Source: Helicobacteraceae bacterium (GTDB taxonomy: Bacteria; Campylobacterota; Campylobacteria; Campylobacterales; Helicobacteraceae). From it: DNA of 13,948 nucleotides. This document shows, in pieces, positions 8,786 to 13,948 of the stretch. The position numbers and the translations under genes were made by a program. The notes under the pieces are model-generated. The model was not told the DNA's origin and searched no databases. It worked only from the letters and a program-made list of their open reading frames with translations. The stretch lies in contig CAAGLK010000006.1 in the NCBI GenBank assembly GCA_900770765.1, positions 1 to 13,948 of the forward strand. The letters are read 5' to 3'. Positions within the stretch are counted from its first letter, which is position 1. Every line of letters starts with the position of its first letter.

Positions 8786-9667
8786 ATGGAATGGTTAAAT
8801 TTAGACGACAGCATTAATCAGCTTGGTTTGCTTGGTGCTGTTGCGATTTTGGCTTTGACTATTTTTGTTGTGGGTGGCTATATCCGCAAAATGAAAGATA
8901 GCAAGGCTGATGGCGAGTTAGCAGAAGAAGAGTGGGATGGAATTAAAGAATTTAGAAATGATATTCCTATTGGCTGGGGCGCTACTTATCTTGTGCTTAT
9001 TATTTGGGCGTTGTGGTATTGGTTTGTAGGATATCCTTTAAATACTTATTCTCAAATTGGCGAGTATAATGAGGAAGTTAGAGCTTATAATGCTAAATTT
9101 GAAGCAAAATGGCAAAATATTGATGCAGCAACGCTTACAAAAATGGGGCAAAATCTATTTTTAGTGCAATGCTCACAATGCCATGGAATCACAACAGAAG
9201 GCATTAATGGCGTAGCAGCAAACTTAAGCGAGTGGGGTAGAGAAGAGGGTATTATAACTACTCTTAAAAATGGTAGCAAAGGCTTAGGTTATATGCTTGG
9301 CGATATGCTTCCTATTAATGAAACCGCACCTGGAGTTTTAAATAGCGATAATGATTATAAAGCAGTTGCTGCTTATGTTATGGCTGAAATTTCAGAAGCT
9401 AAGAAAACAAAATATCCAGAGCTAGTAGAAAAAGGTAGAGAGCTATTCTCAGTGGCTACTTGTGTGGCTTGTCATGGTGATGATGGTAAAGGTATGGGTG
9501 GTATGGCGCCAGATTTAAGCAAATATGGCACTCCGGTATTTTTAGCAGAAGTGCTTGATAAGGGTAAAAAAGGAAATATCGGTATTATGCCTACATTTAA
9601 AGCGCAAATGCTAACCGATAAGCAAAAAGAAGCCTTAGCGCATTTTATTTATTCAGAAAAAAATTAA
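8786..9667 (+). CDS. ccoP: cbb3-type cytochrome c oxidase subunit III (di-heme cytochrome c)
   Basis: Di-heme cytochrome c that accepts electrons from periplasmic cytochrome c or directly from the bc1 complex and delivers them to CcoO. It has 293 residues. There are two hydrophobic N-terminal segments (about 13-31 and 66-82), consistent with the long CcoP form, with a cytoplasmic charged loop between them (EEEWDGIKEFRNDIPIGW is diagnostic). Heme sites are CSQCH (C129, C132, H133) and CVACH (C226, C229, H230). Likely axial methionines lie in GYMLGDMLP and GIMPTFKAQM. The ATG at 8786 directly follows the ccoQ stop, with AAGGAG at 8774-8779. Confidence 0.98.
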   Translation: MEWLNLDDSINQLGLLGAVAILALTIFVVGGYIRKMKDSKADGELAEEEWDGIKEFRNDIPIGWGATYLVLIIWALWYWFVGYPLNTYSQIGEYNEEVRAYNAKFEAKWQNIDAATLTKMGQNLFLVQCSQCHGITTEGINGVAANLSEWGREEGIITTLKNGSKGLGYMLGDMLPINETAPGVLNSDNDYKAVAAYVMAEISEAKKTKYPELVEKGRELFSVATCVACHGDDGKGMGGMAPDLSKYGTPVFLAEVLDKGKKGNIGIMPTFKAQMLTDKQKEALAHFIYSEKN

Positions 9668-9677
9668 GGAGAAGTAG

Positions 9678-9878
9678 ATGAATGGTTTATTTGGACTTAA
9701 TGGACTTGCTGGATTTTTGTTAGCGGTTGTGTTGCTTTTAGCTATTGTTTTTGGTCTTGGCTTTACTGCGGTGGCTACGCAAAAATCAGTTGCAAACGAG
9801 CCTTATAAAATTGAAAATGCAGAATCTTTACAAATGTTTAGTAAAGATAATGCATTACATTTTAAAGATGTAAAATAA
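9678..9878 (+). CDS. DUF4006-type small membrane protein
   Basis: A 66-residue protein with a glycine-rich N-terminus (NGLFGLNGLAGF), one membrane helix (about 11-33) and a polar C-terminal tail on the far side. By content and position right after ccoP it matches the DUF4006 proteins that follow the cco operon in Campylobacter and Helicobacter. The exact function is unknown; a role in oxidase assembly or stability is inferred from position only. The ATG at 9678 is preceded by AAGGAG. The next small ORF starts 11 bases after its stop. Confidence 0.85.
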   Translation: MNGLFGLNGLAGFLLAVVLLLAIVFGLGFTAVATQKSVANEPYKIENAESLQMFSKDNALHFKDVK

Positions 9879-9888
9879 GGAGCTTAAA

Positions 9889-9999
9889 ATGGTAAAATAT
9901 AGCGGATTGGAAAAATTGCTTTTTGCGGCGCATATTGTGGCTATTGTTGCTTCTATTGCAGTAGCATTTATCCCAGATATGCTTTTGTTTGTTGGCTAA
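9889..9999 (+). CDS. 36-residue single-span membrane protein at the end of the cco cluster
   Basis: A short ORF that an automatic gene finder with a size cut-off would miss. It runs from ATG 9889 to TAA 9997-9999. An AAGGAG ribosome site (9877-9882) lies six bases before the ATG, as good as those of the neighbouring genes. The product begins MVKYSGLEKLLFAAH, then has one hydrophobic helix (about 16-35) and ends at FVG. It lies inside the operon, and the next gene starts one base after its stop, so its translation is likely coupled to that of the TPM-like gene. It has no recognisable domain. Coding is supported by spacing and hydrophobic pattern; an oxidase-related role is only an inference. 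Confidence 0.7.
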   Translation: MVKYSGLEKLLFAAHIVAIVASIAVAFIPDMLLFVG

Positions 10000-10000
10000 A

Positions 10001-10615
10001 ATGCTTAAAATACTTAAAATAGGGATTCTTTCCCTATTTTTTATAACTTCTTTTTCTTTTTCTAAGCCTTTTGTGCTAGAGAATCAAAATCAAATCAATC
10101 AAAAAACAGCCGATTTTATGGAGCTTGTAGCAGATGAGCTTTTTATAAAAACGGGGGTAAAAATTTATATTGTTGCTTTGCAAAATTTAGATTATACAAA
10201 TAAGCAAGAATCCATAAATAACGCCTTAGAATCCACAAAAGCACATTTTACAAGAGATTTAGATAGCCCTTATATCTTGCTTTTTTTTACAAAAAATGAG
10301 AAAAAAATTGACATAATCACAACAAAAGAGAGTGAAAAACTATTTGATAAAAATGCTACATTTTGGGATTATATTATGCCTTTAGTCCCAAGCGATGATA
10401 AAGAGCTAAATGAGAGTAGAATCTCGGCATTTTTATTAAATGGATTTTTAGATATTGTAGAGCAAGTGGCAAAAAGCAAACAAGTAATATTAGAAAATGA
10501 ATTTACAAAAAACGATAGCGGAGTGCAGAATTTCGCAAAATATATTACTTATTTTATGCTTTTTACGCTTCTTTTGCTCTTTATTTTTGTTACTTATAAA
10601 GGAAGAAAAAAATGA
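10001..10615 (+). CDS. TPM-like exported, membrane-anchored protein
   Basis: A protein of 204 residues. It has an N-terminal signal peptide (MLKILKIGILSLFFITSFSFS), an extracytoplasmic domain resembling TPM (about 25-165), a C-terminal membrane helix (about 176-196, YITYFMLFTLLLLFIFVTY) and a basic tail (KGRKK). The domain shows the TPM pattern of a gVKIYIVALQNL strand followed by a pYILLFFTKNEKKIDII strand. It is recognised by overall pattern, so the family call is moderate. I chose ATG 10001, one base after the preceding stop; in-frame TTG codons at 9989 and 9992 are less likely. Its stop overlaps the next start (ATGA). A place between ccoP and the FixH-like gene suggests a role in respiratory-complex maturation or quality control. 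Confidence 0.75.
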   Translation: MLKILKIGILSLFFITSFSFSKPFVLENQNQINQKTADFMELVADELFIKTGVKIYIVALQNLDYTNKQESINNALESTKAHFTRDLDSPYILLFFTKNEKKIDIITTKESEKLFDKNATFWDYIMPLVPSDDKELNESRISAFLLNGFLDIVEQVAKSKQVILENEFTKNDSGVQNFAKYITYFMLFTLLLLFIFVTYKGRKK

Positions 10616-11106
10616 AAAATTATTGGCCTTTAGGTATATTTTTATTTAGCTTGGTTGTTGTTGGCTTAATTGTTTTGACGCTTAAAACTGCCCTTAGTAA
10701 TCCGGTTGAGTTACAAAAGCTATGTGGTTTTAGCTCTCAACGCATAGATGAAAACGCAAATGAAATAGAAATTAAAAGAAAGGCGTTTTTAGAAAAATAC
10801 GCTGTTGGATTCTTAGAGGATTCTGCCGCTAATATAAAACTTGAAGCACAAAACTTTCATAATCTTAAATTAAGCTTAATAGATAAAGAAAATCACGCTG
10901 TGCCAGAGACTAAAGTTACTTTTTTCTTAACTCGTCCGCATACTACAAAAGAGGATTTAGATCTAGGAAGTGGAATCTTAAATGAATCTTTTATATATGA
11001 AAGCAAGAGTTTTGAAGCGCTTAAAAAAGGGCGATGGATAGAACAAGCCTTGGTTGAAGTAGGCGAGGATTCCATTTGTGTAACAAATGAAGTGTTTTTA
11101 AAATAA
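10612..11106 (+). CDS. FixH/CcoH-like protein
   Basis: A 164-residue protein with a single N-terminal membrane helix (about 5-27, WPLGIFLFSLVVVGLIVLTL) and a periplasmic domain. The opening YWPLGI, the TALSNPVELQKLC segment after the helix and the later FFLTRPHTTKEDLD with GRWIEQALVEV are typical of FixH-type proteins. In proteobacteria with ccoGHIS, CcoH is needed for assembly and stability of the cbb3 oxidase. Here the gene overlaps the TPM-like gene by four bases and is the last gene before the terminator. No ccoG, ccoI or ccoS is in the window. The gene symbol is left empty because the similarity was judged by eye. Confidence 0.8.
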   Translation: MKNYWPLGIFLFSLVVVGLIVLTLKTALSNPVELQKLCGFSSQRIDENANEIEIKRKAFLEKYAVGFLEDSAANIKLEAQNFHNLKLSLIDKENHAVPETKVTFFLTRPHTTKEDLDLGSGILNESFIYESKSFEALKKGRWIEQALVEVGEDSICVTNEVFLK

Positions 11107-11160
11107 AATAAGATTTTGGTAGCTTAAAGATTGTTAATGTTTAAATGGCTTTTATTTATT

Positions 11161-11197
11161 ATTTAAGATTCCGCATTTTCTATGTGGAATCTTAAAT
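11161..11197. terminator. Bidirectional hairpin terminator between convergent genes
   Basis: A stem of 15 bp (left arm 11161-11175, right arm 11183-11197) with a 7-base loop (TTTTCTA). It contains one G-T wobble. T-rich sequence on the right and A-rich when read on the opposite strand make it usable in both directions. It lies 55 bases after the FixH-like stop and three bases before the stop of the convergent zinc-finger gene, so it probably ends both transcripts. Confidence 0.8.
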
Positions 11198-11200
11198 TAT

Positions 11201-11764
11201 TTAGTTAATTTTAGCAGCTTCTGCTTCCTCTATAGCTTGAGTTAATTTTTCAGCTTCCTTATTGCCTTTTATTATAAATATCGCATAAAATATAGGGAAT
11301 AATGCCCCACGGATAACAAACCATATAAGCTTAAATCCCCATAGCCACCAAATAGAGCCATCTTTATACATTTGATGCCTATGTAATGCTTGAAAGTAGC
11401 TTTCATTTCGCATATCCTCTACGCTTTTTTGCACTCTTTCAAAGAATCCAGCAAACCCCCAAATAATAGCCGCATAAATATAGCCCATTGGGATTCCAAT
11501 TAAACCACCACCAATCGTTAAAAGCAAAATTAAAGCTATCCCCACACCAAGCATAATAGTCCAAATTTTCTTTTGTTTGTTAAATTGTGCTAGTGCATTT
11601 TTTAGCGAAGCAATATAATCATCCATTCCTTTATTGAAACAATTATTGCATAGCGGCTTGTTATCTACCACACTAGCATTTGCGTTACACTCAGCGCATA
11701 ATCCACAGCCACAATTCCCACAGCTATTTACCGCACTTCTATCTGTGTGCATAATACAATTCAT
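11201..11764 (-). CDS. B-box-type zinc-finger membrane protein
   Basis: A 187-residue protein of unknown function on the minus strand. The N-terminal 45 residues have a zinc-binding pattern: C3, H6, C15, C18, C20, C23, C26, C39, C42. This resembles bacterial B-box zinc-finger membrane proteins (MxCxxH...CxxCGxGLCxEC). A linker is followed by two or three membrane segments (about 66-90, 93-108 and 143-168) and a charged C-terminal helix (EAEKLTQAIEEAEAAKIN). The ATG is at 11762-11764 with a well-placed AAGGAG (complement of 11770-11775). It is monocistronic, flanked by a terminator and a divergent gene. A 14-base T run (minus strand) lies upstream. The ligand pattern is clear; the role is not. 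Confidence 0.8.
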   Translation of the reverse strand: MNCIMHTDRSAVNSCGNCGCGLCAECNANASVVDNKPLCNNCFNKGMDDYIASLKNALAQFNKQKKIWTIMLGVGIALILLLTIGGGLIGIPMGYIYAAIIWGFAGFFERVQKSVEDMRNESYFQALHRHQMYKDGSIWWLWGFKLIWFVIRGALFPIFYAIFIIKGNKEAEKLTQAIEEAEAAKIN

Positions 11765-11802
11765 AAGAACTCCTTGTTTAAATAATGAAATCGCATTAAA
11801 TC

Positions 11803-11816
11803 AAAAAAAAAAAAAA
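11803..11816. repeat. Poly-A/T tract (14 bases) in divergent intergenic region
   Basis: A run of 14 A on + (T on -) in the 169-base gap between the zinc-finger gene and the polyamine gene. It lies 38 bases upstream of the minus-strand ATG and 117 bases upstream of the plus-strand ATG. Runs this long are prone to slippage. In Helicobacter, promoter-located T tracts are known to modulate expression (for example sabA of H. pylori). Length is as given in this one sequence and may vary. Confidence 0.9.
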
Positions 11817-11889
11817 CAAGTTCCACATAACAAAAACACTGATTTTTTGCCACAATTCCTTATTTTTATTCAACTTTCAAACCAACTTT

Positions 11890-11897
11890 TGTAAAAT
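11890..11897 (+). promoter_or_regulatory. Candidate -10 element for the polyamine-synthesis gene
   Basis: TGTAAAAT contains a TAAAAT -10 hexamer at 11892-11897 with a TG just before it, inside T-rich sequence typical of this group's sigma-70 promoters. The ribosome site AAGGA at 11923-11927 and the ATG at 11934 follow at suitable distances. Motif evidence only. Confidence 0.4.
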
Positions 11898-11933
11898 CCG
11901 CCTATTTTTTAACTCTACTTTTAAGGATTTAAA

Positions 11934-13763
11934 ATGTCTTGTGTTTTACAAATTGGAGCAGGCGGAGTTGGTGGCGTGGTGGCGCATAAAATGGCAAAAA
12001 ATAGAGAGGTGTTTTCTCGCATTATCCTAGCCTCTCGCACGCTTAGCAAATGCAAGGCAATAGCGGATTCTATCCGCGCTAAAGGACTGGGCGAGATTGA
12101 GATAGATTCTGTCGATGCCGATAGTGTGGAATCGCTAGTTGCCTTGATAGAAAAATACAAGCCAAAGCTAGTCATAAATGTCGCGCTGCCTTACCAAGAT
12201 TTAAGCATTATGGAAGCCTGCCTACGCACAAAAACGCATTATTTAGACACGGCAAATTACGAGCACCCAGACTCCGCGCATTTTGAGTATAAAGAGCAGT
12301 GGGCGTATGATACTAGATTCAAAAAAGCGGGGATTTTCGCGCTACTTGGCAGCGGCTTTGACCCGGGCGTTACAAATGTATTTTGTGCCTATGCGCAAAA
12401 GCATTATTTTGACAGCATAGAATCCATTGATATTTTAGACTGCAATGCAGGCGACCACGGCTATGCGTTTGCGACAAATTTTAATCCTGAGATAAATTTG
12501 AGAGAGGTGAGTTCAAAAGCGCGCTATTGGGTGAAAAGCGATTCGTTTCTTACGCAAAATATAGAATCCAAACTCGTCTCAAACGCCGACCTTGCGATAA
12601 ATAGCGATTTAAAGCAAGATTCTATTTATCGCAAATTTGAGCGAGATGAGCAGCATTGGCGAGCAGAAGTGGAGCAAAAGCAGACTAAAGATTCTAAAAA
12701 TGAACTCGCAAATGAAAAAGCGGAAGCAGAAAACCCAGCGATTAGAAATTCTAAGATTTTGGATGAGAAATGTGGGTTGCAAGGAAAATCACAAGAGAGT
12801 TGCCTAAGCGGTAATGACCGAAGTGATTTTTCGCCGCTCCCGCATTTATCGCCAAAAGCTGAATTTCAATACGCAGGCGGAGAATGGCGGGATGTAGCTC
12901 CTTTAGCTTTAATGAAAGAGTGGAACTATCCGGGCGTGGGTGTGAAAAATAGCTATCTACTCTACCACGAGGAGCTAGAATCTTTGATTAGAAACATTAA
13001 AGGCTTACAAAGAATCCGCTTTTTTATGACCTTTGGGGAAAGCTATTTGACACATATGAAATGTTTAGAAAATATCGGCTTTTTACGCATTGATGAGGTG
13101 GAGCATAAAGGGCAAAAAATCGTGCCGCTTGAAGTGCTAAAGACACTGCTGCCAGACCCTGCAAGCCTTGCAAGTCGCACTAAGGGGCAGACGCATATTG
13201 GCTGCTATATCACGGGGCTAAAAAATGGTAAAAAAAGGACAATTTATATCTATAATATTTGCGACCACGAGGAGTGTTATAAAGAGGTAAATGCGCAAGG
13301 CGTGAGCTATACGACAGGTGTGCCAGCGATGATAGGCGCGAAGTTGATTTGTGAAAATAAATGGGGCGTGGGCACTTCTAAGATTGAAAGCGGTGCAAAT
13401 AATAGTGATATGCCACAAGGCGGGGAGTATCAAGGGATAGACAATGCCGCAGAAATCGCTTGCAATAAAGTGGAATCCGCAGAAAACCAAGCGATTAGAA
13501 ATTCTAAGATTTTGGATGAAAAATGTGGGTTGCAAGGAAAATCGCAAGGGAGTTACCCAAGCGGTAATGACCGAAGTGATTTTTCGCCGCTCCCGCATTT
13601 ATCGCCAAAAGCTGAATTTCAAGGGGCGGGCGTGTGGAATATGGAGCAGAATAACCCCGACTTTTTTATGCAAGAGCTTAACAAGCAAGGGCTGCCCTAT
13701 GTCGTAGCCGAGCTAAGTGATAATGGCGAGTATAGAATCCTAGAGGATGGGCGGAACATATAA
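11934..13763 (+). CDS. Carboxynorspermidine synthase / saccharopine dehydrogenase-family protein with two large inserts
   Basis: NAD(P)H-dependent oxidoreductase that joins a diamine with aspartate semialdehyde to make carboxy(nor)spermidine in the alternative polyamine pathway. The N-terminus is a Rossmann fold (QIGAGGVGGVVAHKMA, residues 6-21). LDTANYEHPD, LLGSGFDPGVTNVFCAYA and YLLYHEELESL are family motifs. The C-terminus ends in the typical VWNMEQNNPDFFMQELNKQG. The protein has 609 residues against roughly 400 for the family. The excess lies in two expansions, about residues 200-315 (after ARYW) and 479-563 (after KWG). Each contains one copy of the 48-codon repeat described separately, plus low-complexity flanking sequence. 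Catalytic and nucleotide-binding motifs are intact, so the enzyme may still be active with extended surface loops. Base composition is visibly richer in G+C than in the cco genes. Confidence 0.88.
   Translation: MSCVLQIGAGGVGGVVAHKMAKNREVFSRIILASRTLSKCKAIADSIRAKGLGEIEIDSVDADSVESLVALIEKYKPKLVINVALPYQDLSIMEACLRTKTHYLDTANYEHPDSAHFEYKEQWAYDTRFKKAGIFALLGSGFDPGVTNVFCAYAQKHYFDSIESIDILDCNAGDHGYAFATNFNPEINLREVSSKARYWVKSDSFLTQNIESKLVSNADLAINSDLKQDSIYRKFERDEQHWRAEVEQKQTKDSKNELANEKAEAENPAIRNSKILDEKCGLQGKSQESCLSGNDRSDFSPLPHLSPKAEFQYAGGEWRDVAPLALMKEWNYPGVGVKNSYLLYHEELESLIRNIKGLQRIRFFMTFGESYLTHMKCLENIGFLRIDEVEHKGQKIVPLEVLKTLLPDPASLASRTKGQTHIGCYITGLKNGKKRTIYIYNICDHEECYKEVNAQGVSYTTGVPAMIGAKLICENKWGVGTSKIESGANNSDMPQGGEYQGIDNAAEIACNKVESAENQAIRNSKILDEKCGLQGKSQGSYPSGNDRSDFSPLPHLSPKAEFQGAGVWNMEQNNPDFFMQELNKQGLPYVVAELSDNGEYRILEDGRNI
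12726..12869 (+). repeat. Palindromic coding repeat, copy 1
   Basis: A 144-base element in frame within the polyamine gene (residues 265-312), 138/144 identical to the copy at 13479-13622 with no gaps. Bases 12745-12867 form an imperfect palindrome. Pairing blocks are 12745-12751 with 12861-12867, 12757-12762 with 12852-12857, 12768-12776 with 12839-12847 (one G-U pair as RNA) and 12785-12792 with 12823-12830, with a small apical hairpin CGGT-AATG-ACCG at 12809-12820. The translated segment includes ILDEKCGLQGKSQ and NDRSDFSPLPHLSPKAEF. It encodes no protein of its own and has no transposase nearby. Confidence 0.93.
13479..13622 (+). repeat. Palindromic coding repeat, copy 2
   Basis: The second copy of the 144-base element, same orientation and same reading frame (residues 516-563), 753 bases after copy 1. 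Six substitutions distinguish the copies (at 13489, 13520, 13544, 13549, 13555 and 13558 in this copy). Four change an amino acid (P to Q, E to G, C to Y, L to P). The last 64 bases of the element are identical in both. The same hairpin can form; the change at 13544 turns an A-U pair into a G-U pair. Confidence 0.93.
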
Positions 13764-13788
13764 AATCTTAATTTTTAGGATGATTTAG

Positions 13789-13948
13789 TTGAAATATATC
13801 AATACAATCTTTTACAAATCAAGTCAAAATATGAGCGAAGTGCCAGATTCTAGCGTGGATTTAATTATCACAAGTCCGCCTTATTTTAATATCAAAGACT
13901 ACGCAAAAGATGGCTATCAAGCACAAAGCCACTCTACAAAGCAAAGCC
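13789..13948 (+). CDS. DNA methyltransferase, N-terminal part (cut by window end)
   Basis: The first 53 codons of a site-specific DNA methyltransferase. The catalytic motif IV TSPPY (in DLIITSPPYFNIKDY, residues about 24-38) identifies the amino-methyltransferase class that modifies adenine N6 or cytosine N4. Motif IV so close to the N-terminus means the SAM-binding motif I comes later, as in the beta-class order. The start is TTG at 13789, with AGGA at 13777-13780 eight bases upstream; an in-frame ATG at 13834 would leave only ten residues before the motif and is less likely. The frame is open to the window end. The target sequence and any partner restriction enzyme lie outside. Confidence 0.85.
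   Translation, partial: MKYINTIFYKSSQNMSEVPDSSVDLIITSPPYFNIKDYAKDGYQAQSHSTKQS

Noticed and set aside
10281..10288. A T8 run inside the TPM-like gene as a phase-variation site
   Set aside because: Eight T in a very AT-rich gene is expected by chance (it encodes L-F-F), and the frame is intact. It is too short for confident slippage.
11634..11894. An 86-codon forward open frame running through the A14 tract
   Set aside because: It is antisense to the zinc-finger coding start and then runs through intergenic promoter sequence. Composition and lack of a family signal argue against a gene.
13376..13385. A third occurrence of TTCTAAGATT, as in the repeat arms, at the edge of the second insert
   Set aside because: Ten bases built from words (ATTCT, AAGATT) that are very common in this genome; not enough to call a decayed third copy.
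13218..13598. A 126-codon open frame on the minus strand within the polyamine gene
   Set aside because: It lies wholly antisense to a gene with clear family motifs, and part of it is only the reverse reading of repeat copy 2. No ribosome site or recognisable product.
13444..13707. An 87-codon open frame in another forward frame over repeat copy 2
   Set aside because: It overlaps the conserved C-terminal coding sequence of the enzyme and has no family signal; it is open because the repeat is open in several frames.

Overview
The window is AT-rich, almost completely coding DNA from a Campylobacterota (epsilonproteobacterial) genome, most likely a Helicobacter. The support is the gene content and order: a ccoNOQP operon followed by a DUF4006-type protein, a TPM-like protein and a FixH-like protein, the purE plus coiled-coil protein pair, and the short BioB. 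Species cannot be fixed by reading alone. I see no rRNA, tRNA, CRISPR array, IS transposase or prophage gene.

Layout. (1) 1-3627: the 3' part of topA, then bioB and a YihY/BrkB-type membrane protein, all on + and tightly spaced. (2) 3685-6212: a CNNM/CorC-type CBS-domain membrane protein, a 61-residue membrane protein, purE and a coiled-coil protein, again + and nearly without gaps, probably driven by an extended -10 promoter near 3643. (3) 6213-6404: the longest intergenic stretch, AT-rich, probably carrying the cco promoter. (4) 6405-11106: the complete cbb3-type cytochrome c oxidase operon ccoN-ccoO-ccoQ-ccoP, followed by a DUF4006-type protein, a 36-codon membrane ORF, a TPM-like secreted and membrane-anchored protein and a FixH-like assembly factor. 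It ends at a strong hairpin (11161-11197) shared with the convergent gene. (5) 11201-11764 on -: a B-box-type zinc-finger membrane protein, with a 14-base poly-A/T run in its upstream region. (6) 11934-13763: a saccharopine dehydrogenase/carboxynorspermidine synthase-family gene (polyamine synthesis). (7) 13789-end: the start of a DNA methyltransferase with a TSPPY motif.

The most unusual thing here lies in the polyamine gene. It encodes 609 residues where the family usually has about 400. The excess sits in two places (about residues 200-315 and 479-563). Each holds one copy of the same 144-bp element, 138/144 identical, same orientation, same reading frame, exactly 753 bp apart. Most of the element is an imperfect palindrome that can fold into a long hairpin. 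It therefore looks like a palindromic element that inserts into coding genes and is translated in frame, comparable in style to the Rickettsia palindromic elements.

The second point of interest is the A14 tract between the divergent genes, a candidate slipped-strand (phase-variable) promoter element. The rest is ordinary core metabolism and respiration for this group.
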